The notes: generated by a model from the letters alone, not told the origin. Positions 1 through 9,221 are shown, counted from the stretch's first letter. The stretch is 64,000 nt of DNA from Pseudomonas sp. MRSN 12121 (GCF_000931465.1 NZ_CP010892.1:3805388-3869387); one strand, 5' to 3'. A program made the numbers and translations.

Positions 1-669
1 TTTGATCTGGCGCTCGTCGCGGTCGACCATGGCGTGCATCTTGTCCAGGGTGAACGCCGCGGCGTTGTCGCGGGCCAGGTGCATCTTGCGCAGCTGGGTT
101 TCCAGGATCAGCCCGTTCAGCGGCGTGCGCACTTCATGGGCGACGATCGACATGAAGTCGTCGCGCATGCGCACCGCCTGCTCCAGCTCGTTCTGGGTAG
201 CCTGGAGCTTCTGCAGCAGCGCCTCCTGCTCGCGCCGGCTCTGCTCCAGGGCCTCGACCTGCTGTTTCATGGCCTTGCTATGGCGGTAGAGGTCGACGAA
301 CACATTGACCTTGCTCTTCACCGCATGGATATCCAGCGGCTTGTGCAGGAAGTCCACTGCGCCGCTTTCGTAGCCCTTGAAGGCGTAGTCGAGCTCGCGC
401 CCGGCGGCGCTGACGAAGACGATGGGAATGTTCTTGGTCTTCTCGGTGCCGCGCATCAGCTCGGCCAGTTCGAAACCGTTCATGCCCGGCATCTGCACAT
501 CGAGGATGGCCATGGCGAATTCATGCTGGAGCAACAGCGACAACGCTTCGTCCGCCGACAGCGCCTTGTACACCTGGCGATCCTCGCGCTTGATCAGCGC
601 CTCGAGGGCCAGCAGGTTTTCCGGCAGATCGTCGACGATCAGCAGCTTGGCTTGGATATGACTTAACAT
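1..669 (-). CDS. Response regulator-histidine kinase hybrid, partial (runs off left edge)
   Basis: Only the first 223 codons are in the window. The N-terminus is a receiver domain: acidic pair after LLIVDD, phospho-acceptor Asp in LDVQMPGMNG, and the conserved Lys in HKPLD. A short coiled-coil linker follows (about residues 120-170), then the start of a HisKA dimerisation domain with the phospho-accepting His in IVAHEVRTP near residue 185. The ATP-binding domain must lie beyond the edge. The ATG overlaps the end of the cheB gene by 7 nt, so it is the last visible gene of the operon kinase-cheR-cheB-this gene. It probably takes part in the phosphorelay or adaptation circuit set up by that operon. 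Its exact output is unknown. Confidence 0.85.
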   Translation of the reverse strand, partial: MLSHIQAKLLIVDDLPENLLALEALIKREDRQVYKALSADEALSLLLQHEFAMAILDVQMPGMNGFELAELMRGTEKTKNIPIVFVSAAGRELDYAFKGYESGAVDFLHKPLDIHAVKSKVNVFVDLYRHSKAMKQQVEALEQSRREQEALLQKLQATQNELEQAVRMRDDFMSIVAHEVRTPLNGLILETQLRKMHLARDNAAAFTLDKMHAMVDRDERQIK

Positions 670-1265
670 GCGATTCGTTCCAGCTCGACAAGCAGACGGC
701 TGATGCCGTGCAAAGGGAGAATGTAATCCGGTTGGTGCAGCGCGAGGGCTGCCTCGGGCATGGTCGCCACCTGGGCCTCGGCCGGGTCTTGGACGATGCT
801 CAGGCCGCCACGGCGCTTGACCTGCGCCAGGCCCTGGGCGCCGTCCTGGTTGGCGCCGGTCAGCAGCACCGCGGCCAGGCTCGGGCCATAGGCATCGGCG
901 GCGGAGTCGAACAGGTAGTCGATGGCCGGGCGCGAATGATGCACCCGGTCTTCCTGGCTCAGGGACAGGCTGCGGTCCTGCTCCACCGACAGGTGATAAC
1001 CCGGCGCGGCGAAATACAGGGTGCCGCGCTCGATGGTCTGCTTGTCGCCCGCCTCCTGCACCGGCAGCGTCACCCGCTGGGCGAACACCTCGGCCAGCTG
1101 GCTGCGGCGCTCGTCGGGCAGGTGCAGCACCACCAGGATCGGCAGGCCGAACCCCTCGGGCAAGGCCGTGAAGATCTTCAGCAACGCCTCGACGCCACCG
1201 GCCGACGCACCGACCACGATGGCCTCCACCCGGGGCAAGGCTGCTGTGATGAGGTCGTCGTTCAT
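663..1265 (-). CDS. cheB: CheB-type protein-glutamate methylesterase, stand-alone catalytic domain
   Basis: A 200-residue protein consisting only of the CheB methylesterase domain, without the usual N-terminal receiver. The nucleophile Ser lies in VVGASAGGVEAL near the N-terminus, and the catalytic Asp in LLTGANQDGAQGL. The ATG was chosen because it overlaps the cheR stop as ATGA. A further upstream in-frame start would lie inside cheR. Family knowledge: CheB removes methyl groups from chemoreceptors or receptor-like coiled-coil proteins. With no receptor gene beside it, the partner here is more likely the coiled coil of the large hybrid kinase, or another sensory complex, than flagellar chemotaxis. 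That is inference. Confidence 0.88.
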   Translation of the reverse strand: MNDDLITAALPRVEAIVVGASAGGVEALLKIFTALPEGFGLPILVVLHLPDERRSQLAEVFAQRVTLPVQEAGDKQTIERGTLYFAAPGYHLSVEQDRSLSLSQEDRVHHSRPAIDYLFDSAADAYGPSLAAVLLTGANQDGAQGLAQVKRRGGLSIVQDPAEAQVATMPEAALALHQPDYILPLHGISRLLVELERIAC

Positions 1266-2077
1266 GATTTGCGGTAGATCCGTTCTTGTTTGACCAGCGG
1301 GTCGAAACGCCCGGCATAGGCTGAAAAGTCCAGGGTCTCCTTGCTGCCCAGCACCAGGAACCCACGGTGGCACAGCGACTCGTGGAACAGCCCGAAGGCC
1401 CGATCCTGCAAGCGCTTGTTGAAATAGATCAAGACGTTCCGACAGGAGATCAACTGGGTTTCAGAGAATACGCTGTCGGTCGCCAGGCTGTGGTCGGCGA
1501 AGGTCACGTTCTCGCGCAGGGTCTTGTCGAATATCGCGTAGTCGTAGGCCGCCGTGTAGTAGTCGGCGAAGGAGCGCAAGCCGCCGGCCTGCTGGTAGTT
1601 CTGGGTATAGGCGCGCACGTTCTCCAGGGAAAAGATGCCCTGCTTGGCCTTCTCCAGGGAGCTGGGGTTGATGTCGGTGGCATAGATGATGGTGCGCTCC
1701 AGCAACCCTTCCTCGCGCAGCAGGATGGCCATCGAATAGACCTCCTCGCCCGTGCTGCACCCGGCGATCCAGATCTTGATCGAGGGGTAGGTCTTGAGCA
1801 GCGGCACCACTTCCTGGCGGATCGCCAGGAAGTGCGAAGGGTCGCGGAACATCTCGCTGACCGGGATCGTCAGGAATTGCAGCAACTGCATGAAGGCGCC
1901 CGGGTCGTGCAGCACCCGTTCCTGCAACGCGGAAATGGTCTTGCACTCGAACTGGCGCAGCGCATGGTTGATCCGGCGCTTGATCGAAGCGCCGGAATAG
2001 TCGCGAAAATCGTAGCTGTACTTGAGGTAGATGGCCTCGATCAACAGGCGCAGTTCAATCTCGCTATTGCGCTCCAC
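1262..2077 (-). CDS. cheR: CheR-type protein-glutamate O-methyltransferase
   Basis: 271 residues. It has a small helical N-terminal domain and a C-terminal Rossmann methyltransferase domain with the SAM-binding motif IWIAGCSTGEEVYS, and the CheR signature ISCRNVLIYF near the C-terminus. I place the start at a GTG whose G is shared with the TAG stop of the upstream kinase gene (TAGTG), which signals translational coupling. It is likewise coupled to cheB by an ATGA overlap. Expected role: SAM-dependent methylation of glutamates on a receptor-like signalling protein, opposed by the adjacent CheB. Confidence 0.88.
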   Translation of the reverse strand: MERNSEIELRLLIEAIYLKYSYDFRDYSGASIKRRINHALRQFECKTISALQERVLHDPGAFMQLLQFLTIPVSEMFRDPSHFLAIRQEVVPLLKTYPSIKIWIAGCSTGEEVYSMAILLREEGLLERTIIYATDINPSSLEKAKQGIFSLENVRAYTQNYQQAGGLRSFADYYTAAYDYAIFDKTLRENVTFADHSLATDSVFSETQLISCRNVLIYFNKRLQDRAFGLFHESLCHRGFLVLGSKETLDFSAYAGRFDPLVKQERIYRKS

Positions 2078-5000
2078 TAGATTCGTTCCATCTTGGGCAA
2101 CCAGACCCGGATCAGGGAAAACAGCCGGTCGAGGTCGATCGGCTTGGCCAGGTAGTCGTTGGCCCCGGCTTGCAGGCAACGCTCCTGGTCGTCCTTCATG
2201 GCCTTGGCGGTCACGGCGATGATCGGCAGCTTGCGCCAGCGCGGTTCCTTGCGGATTTGCAGGGTGGCTTCGTAGCCGTCCATCTCGGGCATCATCACGT
2301 CCATCAGCACCAGGTCGATGTCCTCGGCCTCGTTGAGCCGGGCGATCGCTTCATGGCCGTTGCGCCCGATGACCACGATCGCGCCCTTCTGCTCCAGGGC
2401 GCTGGTGAGGGCGAAGATGTTGCGCACGTCGTCGTCCACCAGCAGGATCTTGCGCCCCTCGAACACCTTGTCGCGGCTGCGGGCCGCCTTGAGCATCTTC
2501 TGCCGCTCGTGGGACAGCTGCGACTCGACCTTGTGCAGGAACAGCGTCACCTCGTCCAGCAGGCGCTCGGGCGAGCGCGCGCCCTTGATGATGATCGAGC
2601 GCGAATACTTGCGCAGGTCCGCCTCTTCGTCGCGGGTCAGGTTGCGCCCGGTGTAGACGATCACCGGCGGGAACGAGCAGATGTCTTCGGTGGACATGCG
2701 CTTGAGCAGATCGTTGCCGAGCATGTCCGGCAGCTTCAGGTCGATGATCATGCAGTCGTAGAGGTTGTCGCGCAGCAGCTCCAGGGCTTGCTGGGCCAGG
2801 CCGACGGCAGTGATCTCGATGTCGTCGTCGCCGATCAGCCGGGCGATGCTGTCGCGCTGCAGGTCGTCGTCCTCCACCAGCAGCACGCGCTTGACCTTCT
2901 GGGTCAGCTTGGCTTCCAGGCGGGCGAAGACCTCCTTGAGTTCCTCGCGGGTGGTGGGCTTGACCGCGTAGCCGATGGCGCCCATGTGCATGGCGGCCTC
3001 GACCCGGTCCTCGACGGAAATCACGTGCACCGGGATATGCCGGGTCGTGGCGTGCTCTTTCAGGCGTTGCAGCACGGTCAGGCCGGAATGGTCCGGCAGG
3101 CGCATGTCCAGCAGGATCGCATCCGGCACGAACTGCTCGGCCAGGCGATAGCCCTCGTCGGCGCCATGGGCCACCAGGCACTGGTAGCCCAGCTCGTGGG
3201 CCAGGTCGTAGAGGATGTGCGCGAAGTTCGGCTCGTCCTCCACCACCAGGATGCAGCGGCTGGCGAAGGGCGCCTTGTCACGGTCGTCGGCGAACCGCGG
3301 GATCTCCGCCTCGGGCCCCGGTAGCAGCGGTACTGCCGGCCTGCTCGCGGCCACCGGCATCACACTGGCGGCGGGCGGGCGTTCGCCCTGCTGCACCGGC
3401 GCGCCCTCGACGTACTGCTCCGGCAGCACCAGGGTGAACAGGCTGCCCTGCCCCGGTTCGCTGGTCACCGAGATCGAACCGCCGAGCAACGCCGCCAGGT
3501 CGCGGGAAATCGACAGCCCCAGCCCCGTGCCGCCGTAGCGACGGCTGGTGGTGCCGTCGGCCTGGCGGAAGGCTTCGAAGATGCTTTCCTGCTGCTCAGG
3601 GGCGATACCGATGCCCGAGTCGCGCACGCTGAAGGCGATGCCGTCGCTCCCCTGGCGCGACACGCTCAGGCTGACCTGGCCCTTCTCGGTGAACTTCACC
3701 GCGTTGGACAGCAGGTTCTTGAGAATCTGCTCGACCCGCTGGCGGTCGGTGTACAGCATCTGCGGCGCGCCGGGTTGCAGATCGACCTGGAACGCCAGGC
3801 CCTTATCCATCGTCAGCGGCTGGAACAGCCCACGCAGGCCTTCCACCAGCCGCGCGACGCTGGTGTTCTCCGGCCGTACCTCGAGCTTGCCGGCTTCCAC
3901 CTTGGAAATGTCGAGAATGTCGTTGATCAGGTTGAGCAAGTCGTTGCCGGCGGAATAGATCGACTCGGCGAACTGCACCTGTTCGGCGCTGAGGTTTTCC
4001 TGGGCGTTCTCCGCCAGCAGCTTGGCCAGGATCAGCGAGCTGTTGAGCGGCGTGCGCAGCTCGTGGGACATATTGGCGAGGAATTCCGACTTGTACCGGC
4101 TCGACCGCTGCAACTCCTCGGCGCGCTCCTGCAGCTGCTCCTGCGCGTGGCTCAACTCGCCGTTCTTGCGGTCCAGGGCGTCACGCTGCTGCGCCAGCGC
4201 CTGGGCCTGTTCGGCCAGTTGCTCGTTGGTCTGCTCCAGCTCCACCTGCTGGGTTTCCAGGTGGGCCTGGGATTCCTTGAGCACCCGCGACTGCTCCTCC
4301 AGTTCTTCGTTGGCGGTCTTCAGTTCTTCCTGCTGCACCTGCAGCTCTTCGTTGAGCTGCTGGGTCTCGGCCAGCACTTCCTGCAGGCGCTGGCGATAGC
4401 GCGCCGCCTCGATGGCGATGCCGATACTGCTGGCGATCAGCTCCAGCAGTTCGATATCGCGCTCGTCGAGAGCCCGCAGGAACCCCAGTTCGATCACCCC
4501 GTTGACCCGCTCGTCGTCGCTGGTCGGCACCACCAGCACACTGCGCGGCGTGCCTTCGCCCAGGCCGGAGCTGACCTTGAAGTAGTCGCTCGGGACTTCG
4601 TCGAGGCGGATCAGCCGCTCCTGCTGGGCGGCCTGGCCGACGATGCCTTCACCGATGAAAATCGACTGCCCGCGCTCTTCCTGCTCGCGGGAAAAACCAT
4701 AGGCGGCGACGCGCTTCAGGCCGCCGTGCTCCTCGCGCACGTACATCGCCGCCACGGCGCTGCCCAGGTAATGCGCGCAGAACTGCAGGATGTTGCGGCC
4801 CAGCAGGTTCAGCGTCAGTTGCCCCAGCAGTTGCTCGGCCAGTTGGGTCTGGCCGCCACGCAACCAGGCCTGGTGCTCCAGGCTGCGGGCGCCTTGCAGT
4901 TGCCTGGCGAGGTTGTCGCTGTAGCTTTTCGACAGGCTGAGCAGGTCGCGGCGGCCGATATAGGCCAGCAACCCGCTGATCGCCACCACGAACAACAGGT

Positions 5001-5571
5001 ACAGGACCACGCTGAGAACGGTGGTGCGCGAGACATTGTCATTGCGATCGACGCGCAGCTGCTGCTCCATCGCCATCGCTTCGTCGTACTCCTTGCGGAT
5101 CTCGTCGGTCAGGCGCTTGCCCCGGCCGGACTGCACCGCAGCGCGATAATCGCCCCCCTGGCGGCGCAGCTCGATCATGCTCTTGGCATAGAGGCTCCAC
5201 TCGTCCTGCAAGGCTTCCAGGCGCTTGAAGCGATCGACCTGCTGTGGGTTGTCCGCCACCAGCTCGCGCAACCCGAGCAACTGGCTGAAAATCTGCGGCT
5301 TCGCCACTTCGTAGGGGTCGAGGAAATGCTCGTCGCCGGTGATCAGGAACCCGCGCATGCCGGTTTCCAGGTCGACCGTGAGCTTCGAGGCCTGGTTGAT
5401 GCCGGTGATCACCCGATCGCTGTGCTGGACCCACTGGATCACCGACAACAGGTAGCTGATCAGGCCCACGAAGACCACCGCGCTGAGCACGCCTACCCCC
5501 AGGGGAAGCGTGATGTTGCGGCTCAGGAGCTTGCGAAAACTCTGTGCGTCAACCGAAGACGGGAGCGTCAT
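2077..5571 (-). CDS. Hybrid sensor histidine kinase: CHASE3-GAF-HisKA-HATPase-three receivers
   Basis: 1164 residues. Order: TM1 (about 20-40); periplasmic CHASE3 domain (LETGMRGFLITGDEHFLDPY is typical); TM2 (about 180-200); GAF domain (about 255-395); long Gln/Glu-rich coiled coil (about 395-495); HisKA with phospho-acceptor His503 in ANMSHELRTPLN; HATPase domain with DSGIGI and GGTGLGLSIS boxes. Three receiver domains follow, at roughly 770-890, 890-1015 and 1035-1160, each with an acidic pair and an acceptor Asp (LLDMRLPD, IIDLKLPD, LMDVMMPEMDG). The start is the ATG preceding MTLPSSVDAQ. Longer in-frame starts exist but add an atypical leader. It heads the operon with cheR, cheB and the receiver-kinase. 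The coiled coil is a plausible target of CheR/CheB adaptation. Confidence 0.9.
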   Translation of the reverse strand: MTLPSSVDAQSFRKLLSRNITLPLGVGVLSAVVFVGLISYLLSVIQWVQHSDRVITGINQASKLTVDLETGMRGFLITGDEHFLDPYEVAKPQIFSQLLGLRELVADNPQQVDRFKRLEALQDEWSLYAKSMIELRRQGGDYRAAVQSGRGKRLTDEIRKEYDEAMAMEQQLRVDRNDNVSRTTVLSVVLYLLFVVAISGLLAYIGRRDLLSLSKSYSDNLARQLQGARSLEHQAWLRGGQTQLAEQLLGQLTLNLLGRNILQFCAHYLGSAVAAMYVREEHGGLKRVAAYGFSREQEERGQSIFIGEGIVGQAAQQERLIRLDEVPSDYFKVSSGLGEGTPRSVLVVPTSDDERVNGVIELGFLRALDERDIELLELIASSIGIAIEAARYRQRLQEVLAETQQLNEELQVQQEELKTANEELEEQSRVLKESQAHLETQQVELEQTNEQLAEQAQALAQQRDALDRKNGELSHAQEQLQERAEELQRSSRYKSEFLANMSHELRTPLNSSLILAKLLAENAQENLSAEQVQFAESIYSAGNDLLNLINDILDISKVEAGKLEVRPENTSVARLVEGLRGLFQPLTMDKGLAFQVDLQPGAPQMLYTDRQRVEQILKNLLSNAVKFTEKGQVSLSVSRQGSDGIAFSVRDSGIGIAPEQQESIFEAFRQADGTTSRRYGGTGLGLSISRDLAALLGGSISVTSEPGQGSLFTLVLPEQYVEGAPVQQGERPPAASVMPVAASRPAVPLLPGPEAEIPRFADDRDKAPFASRCILVVEDEPNFAHILYDLAHELGYQCLVAHGADEGYRLAEQFVPDAILLDMRLPDHSGLTVLQRLKEHATTRHIPVHVISVEDRVEAAMHMGAIGYAVKPTTREELKEVFARLEAKLTQKVKRVLLVEDDDLQRDSIARLIGDDDIEITAVGLAQQALELLRDNLYDCMIIDLKLPDMLGNDLLKRMSTEDICSFPPVIVYTGRNLTRDEEADLRKYSRSIIIKGARSPERLLDEVTLFLHKVESQLSHERQKMLKAARSRDKVFEGRKILLVDDDVRNIFALTSALEQKGAIVVIGRNGHEAIARLNEAEDIDLVLMDVMMPEMDGYEATLQIRKEPRWRKLPIIAVTAKAMKDDQERCLQAGANDYLAKPIDLDRLFSLIRVWLPKMERI

Positions 5572-5827
5572 TGAAAGACCTTGGTGAGGTGTCGAAAAAA
5601 TCAAGTTTGCCCCAAAAACGGGCAACGTATCCATTCTTGCGCGCCTGCCGGCGGCAACTTTCCATTCGGGACTGCCCACCCTCGATCAGACAGGCTATTC
5701 TGGCACAGCTTGTACAGAATTGTTTTTTTGTACAGCTTCGGGAACTTGTCATCCTCCGTCATTTACTGATGCAAGAGGCCGTTGTCCATCACTGCCGTCC
5801 CCCTTTCCACTATTCGAGAGCCTGCTT
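5572..5827. promoter_or_regulatory. Divergent promoter region with an 18-bp-spaced direct repeat
   Basis: This 256-bp gap separates the divergent kinase operon and the lone receiver gene and must carry both promoters. The octamer TTGTACAG occurs at 5710-5717 and again at 5728-5735 in the same orientation, flanking a T-rich run. The spacing is a little under two helical turns, as in a tandem regulator site. I found no convincing consensus -35/-10 pair. Confidence 0.35.
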
Positions 5828-6187
5828 ATGCCCAACACCGATTCCACCATCCTGGTCGTCGAAGACGACGCCATCGTCCGCATGCTGATTGTCGATGTGC
5901 TCGAGGAGCTGGAGTTCAAGGTACTGGAAGCCTCAGGCAGCGAGGAAGCGCTGGCCCGGCTGCAAGACAGCGCGCTGCGGATCGACCTGCTGATGACCGA
6001 CGTCGGCCTGCCCGGCATGGACGGCAAGGAACTGGCGGCCCGGGCCCGCGCTCTGCGCCCGCAACTGCCGGTGCTGTTCGCCAGCGGCTACGCGGAAAAC
6101 ATCGAGGTGCCCGCCGGCATGGCGGTGATCGGCAAGCCGTTCTCCATCGATCAGTTGCGCGACAAGGTCCGCTCGATTATCGACTGA
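5828..6187 (+). CDS. Single-domain response regulator (receiver only)
   Basis: 119 residues forming one CheY-like receiver domain: ILVVEDDAIV (acidic pocket), LLMTDVGLPGMDG (phospho-acceptor Asp) and VIGKPFSIDQL (conserved Lys-Pro). There is no output domain. Single-domain receivers of the FrzE/Rcp type commonly relay phosphate between kinases. Transcribed divergently from the hybrid kinase operon at 2077-5571, it is the obvious candidate partner. The chosen ATG gives a normal receiver N-terminus; upstream in-frame codons have no domain content. Confidence 0.88.
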   Translation: MPNTDSTILVVEDDAIVRMLIVDVLEELEFKVLEASGSEEALARLQDSALRIDLLMTDVGLPGMDGKELAARARALRPQLPVLFASGYAENIEVPAGMAVIGKPFSIDQLRDKVRSIID

Positions 6188-6281
6188 GCCCCGCGGGTGC
6201 CGATGCCACGGGCGTCAGGGCGGCCGGGCTGTGGTTTAATGGCGCCCCCGCCGCCCCCTCGCTTTCCAGGAATACCCGCCC

Positions 6282-7574
6282 ATGAGTCCGACCGCCGCCA
6301 CCAAAGTCCTGGTCATTGGCTACGTCTGGCCCGAACCCCGCTCCTCGGCGGCCAGCGGGCACCTGATGCAGATCCTCGAGGTCATGCTCGAGCAAGGCTG
6401 GGACATCACCTTCGCCAGCCCGGCCAACCCCGGCGAGCACAAGGAAGACCTTGGCGCCCTGGGCATCCGCGAATGCCCGATCGAGCTGAACAACAGCAGC
6501 TTCGACCGCTTCATCGCCGCACTGGCGCCGGATATCGTGCTGTTCGACCAGTTCATGATGGAGGAACAGTTCGGCTGGCGCGTCGAGCAGCAATGCCCCC
6601 AGGCCCTGCGCGTGCTGGAGACGTCCGACCTGCAGAGCCTGCGCCACGCGCGCCACCAGCGCTTGAAGGACCGCCTGAAAGCCAGCGACGACGCCGACGA
6701 TTTCCGCGAGTTGTTCGCCCCCGCCGCGGCCGAGGAGTTCGCCGGCATGGCCGACACCGACCTGGCCCGGCGCGAGATCGCGGCGCTGTACCGCTGCGAC
6801 CTGAACCTGATGATTTCCGAATTCGAGATCGAGCTGCTGACCCGTCAGTTCGGCCTGCCGCCGGCCCTGTTGCACTGGTGCCCGCTGATGCCCCGGCACA
6901 TGCCGCAACACTACGTCCCCTTCGCCGAGCGCGCGCACTTTTTGAGCATCGGCAACTTCCGCCACGCGCCGAACTGGGACGCCGTGCTCTGGATGAAAAA
7001 TGCCGTCTGGCCGCTGATCCGCCAGCAACTGCCGGGCGTGCAGCTGCACATCTATGGCGCCTACACCCCGCCCAAGGCCGCAGCGCTGCACAATCCGGCC
7101 CAGGGTTTCCATGTGATGAACTGGGCCGAGGATGCCTTGCAGGTCATGTCCGCCGCGCGGATCTGCCTGGCCCCGCTGCGTTTCGGCGCGGGCATCAAGG
7201 GCAAGCTGCTCGACGCCATGCTCTGCGGCACGCCGAGCGTCACCACGCCGGTCGGCGCCGAAGCCATGCACGCCGACGAACCCTGGCCCGGGGCGATTGC
7301 CGGCTCGGCCAGCGCCCTCGCCGCGGCGGCGGTGCGCCTGTACCAGGACCCGGCGGCCTGGAACGCCGCCCAGGAACACGGCCGCCAGCTGTTGGCCGCG
7401 CGCTACCGGCAACAGGTCCACGGCCCGGCGCTGATCGAACGCCTGCAACACTGCCGGGCCAACCTGGCGCAACTGCGCCGCGACAACTTCACCGGCGGCA
7501 TGCTGCGCCACCATCACCACAAGAGCACCCAGTACATGGCGCAGTGGATCGAAGCAAAAAACCGCCTGGCCTGA
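6282..7574 (+). CDS. Glycosyltransferase, GT4/GT1-like (GT-B fold)
   Basis: 430 residues. The N-terminal half begins KVLVIGYVWPEPRSSAASGH, a typical GT-B donor/acceptor start. The C-terminal half carries LSIGNFRHAPNWDAVLWMKNAVWP followed by LAPLRFGAGIKGKLLDAMLCGTPSVTT, the nucleotide-sugar-binding region of GT4 enzymes that decorate surface glycans. No transmembrane segment or signal peptide is visible. It stands alone between the receiver gene and the hairpin array, not in a polysaccharide cluster, so its acceptor cannot be named. The C-terminal tail has a His run (RHHHHK) of no known meaning. Confidence 0.8.
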   Translation: MSPTAATKVLVIGYVWPEPRSSAASGHLMQILEVMLEQGWDITFASPANPGEHKEDLGALGIRECPIELNNSSFDRFIAALAPDIVLFDQFMMEEQFGWRVEQQCPQALRVLETSDLQSLRHARHQRLKDRLKASDDADDFRELFAPAAAEEFAGMADTDLARREIAALYRCDLNLMISEFEIELLTRQFGLPPALLHWCPLMPRHMPQHYVPFAERAHFLSIGNFRHAPNWDAVLWMKNAVWPLIRQQLPGVQLHIYGAYTPPKAAALHNPAQGFHVMNWAEDALQVMSAARICLAPLRFGAGIKGKLLDAMLCGTPSVTTPVGAEAMHADEPWPGAIAGSASALAAAAVRLYQDPAAWNAAQEHGRQLLAARYRQQVHGPALIERLQHCRANLAQLRRDNFTGGMLRHHHHKSTQYMAQWIEAKNRLA

Positions 7575-7608
7575 AACCACACCTGCAACACGGCCTTGAC
7601 CCCGACCC

Positions 7609-7757
7609 GTAGCCGCTGCCGAGCCCCGGCGAGGCTGCGATCGGCAACGCAGTTGCCGCCAAGCCTGTCCCCGCGGTGGATCAGGCGGAATGCGCCGCCT
7701 GGAGTTGCGCCTGCTACGCAGGCGATCGCAGCCTCGCCGGGGCTCGGCAGCGGCTAC
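7609..7757. repeat. GTAGCC long-hairpin repeat, array copy 1
   Basis: 149-bp imperfect palindrome bounded by GTAGCCGCTGCCGAGC and its reverse complement, with a second inner inverted segment (GAGGCTGCGATCG / CGATCGCAGCCTC). It is the first of three nearly identical copies between the glycosyltransferase and the AraC gene. Any transcript through it would fold into a very long stem. Confidence 0.9.
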
Positions 7758-7796
7758 ATCTGTGTGGAGCAAAAAACCAGGCACGCCGCGAATCCC

Positions 7797-7945
7797 GTAG
7801 CCGCTGCCGAGCGTGAGCGAGGCTGCGATCGGCAACGCAGTTGCCGCCAGGCCCGGCTCCGCGGTGGGTCAGGCGGAATGCGTCGCCTGGATTTGCGCCT
7901 GCTACGCAGGCGATCGCAGCCTCGCTGAGGCTCGGCAGCGGCTAC
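7797..7945. repeat. GTAGCC long-hairpin repeat, array copy 2
   Basis: Second 149-bp copy, starting 188 bp after the first. The sequence after it, including an A-run and CCAGGCACGCCGCGAATCCC, also recurs between the copies, so the duplicated unit is about 190 bp rather than the palindrome alone. Confidence 0.9.
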
Positions 7946-7988
7946 AGGTTCTGTGTGGCACAAAAAAACCAGGCACGCCGCGAATCCC

Positions 7989-8137
7989 GTAGCCGCTGCC
8001 GAGCGTGAGCGAGGCTGCGATCGGCAACGCAGTTGCCGCCAGGCCTGTCCCCGCGGTGGGTCAGGCGGAATGCGTCGCCTGGATTTGCGCCTGCTACGCA
8101 GGCGATCGCAGCCTCGCCGGGGCTCGGCAGCGGCTAC
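7989..8137. repeat. GTAGCC long-hairpin repeat, array copy 3
   Basis: Third 149-bp copy, 192 bp after the second and very similar to it. Together the three copies fill most of the 665-bp gap between genes; I see no coding sequence there. Confidence 0.9.
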
Positions 8138-8239
8138 AGGTTCTGTGTTAGGCAAAAAAACCAGGCGCGCCGCGAAGGCTGGCACTGGACCTCCGATGGA
8201 GGCATGATCTGGCGCTACAACGATAACAAGCGCAGCGCC

Positions 8240-9145
8240 ATGAGCCGATCAGCGAGAGTCACCGATCCCTCCTACGAATTGATGGACGACCACAACGGCC
8301 TGTCGATCATCTATCGCCAGCACGGTTTCCCCTGCCCCCTGGTGCGCTGGCACTTCCACAAGGAATACGAGCTGCACCTGATCGTCGCCAGCTCCGGCAA
8401 GGTGTTCATCGGCGACTACATCGGCAACTTCCACCCCGAATCGCTGTTCCTCACCGGCCCCAACCTGCCCCACAACTGGATCAGCCAGGTGGCCGAGGAC
8501 GAAGTGGTGGCCAAGCGCGACATGCTGGTGAACTTCACCGACGAACTGTTCGAAAGCGGCTACCAGGTGTTCGCCGAGCTCAAGAGCCTGACCCCGCTGC
8601 TGGAGCGTGCCCGGCACGGTATCGAGTTCCGCTGCAAGCGCACCATCGCCCTGGCCATGGACCTGATGCAGCGGATCGCCGACTCCAGCGGCGTCACCCG
8701 GCTCGGGCATTTTTTCATCCTCCTGGAGCAGCTGGCCGCCTGCGACGACTACCAGTTGCTGTCCGGCGCCAACAGCGTGCAACTGGCGGACGAACACAAC
8801 GTCGACCGTACCAACCGCGCGGTGGACTACATTTTCGCCCACTACGCCCGCGAGCTGCCGCTGGAGGAAGTCGCCGGCTACTTGGGCATGAAACCCAGCT
8901 ATTTCTCCCGGGTGTTCAAGCAGGCCACCGGCCGCTGCTTCGTCGAGTTCGTCAACCGCCTGCGCATCAGCAAGTCCTGCGAACTGCTGGCCGACGGCGA
9001 CAAGCCGGTGACCGAGGTGTGCTTCGAATCCGGCTTCAACAACATCTCCAACTTCAACCGCCGCTTCCAGCAACTCAAGGGCATGACCCCCTCCCACTAC
9101 CGTCGCCTGGTAGTACAGCGCCTGACCGAGCAGAACCTGGCCTGA
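8240..9145 (+). CDS. AraC-family transcriptional regulator, MtlR-like
   Basis: 301 residues: an N-terminal cupin-like sensing domain (WHFHKEYELHLIVASSGKVFIGDYIG) and a C-terminal AraC/XylS double helix-turn-helix (LPLEEVAGYLGMKPSYFSRVFKQATG, then a second HTH around ESGFNNISNFNRRFQ). The overall sequence resembles the Pseudomonas mannitol-operon activator MtlR, but no polyol transport or dehydrogenase genes are in the window, so the effector is uncertain. Start choice: the ATG at 8240 gives a family-like N-terminus. An ATG at 8204 sits only 2 nt after a GGAGG and would add 12 residues. Neither start has an ideally spaced ribosome site. Confidence 0.8.
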   Translation: MSRSARVTDPSYELMDDHNGLSIIYRQHGFPCPLVRWHFHKEYELHLIVASSGKVFIGDYIGNFHPESLFLTGPNLPHNWISQVAEDEVVAKRDMLVNFTDELFESGYQVFAELKSLTPLLERARHGIEFRCKRTIALAMDLMQRIADSSGVTRLGHFFILLEQLAACDDYQLLSGANSVQLADEHNVDRTNRAVDYIFAHYARELPLEEVAGYLGMKPSYFSRVFKQATGRCFVEFVNRLRISKSCELLADGDKPVTEVCFESGFNNISNFNRRFQQLKGMTPSHYRRLVVQRLTEQNLA

Positions 9146-9221
9146 TCTGGCGCCCCGGTAAAACCCGGTAACCCCAGTCCCGATCTCCTGCGCGAAACAC
9201 ACTTCGTTCAGCCTGCGTTCA

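Noticed and set aside
7609..8137. Regular repeat array that could be read as CRISPR
   Set aside because: The units are 149-bp palindromes with near-identical linkers, not short repeats with unique spacers, and no cas genes are nearby.
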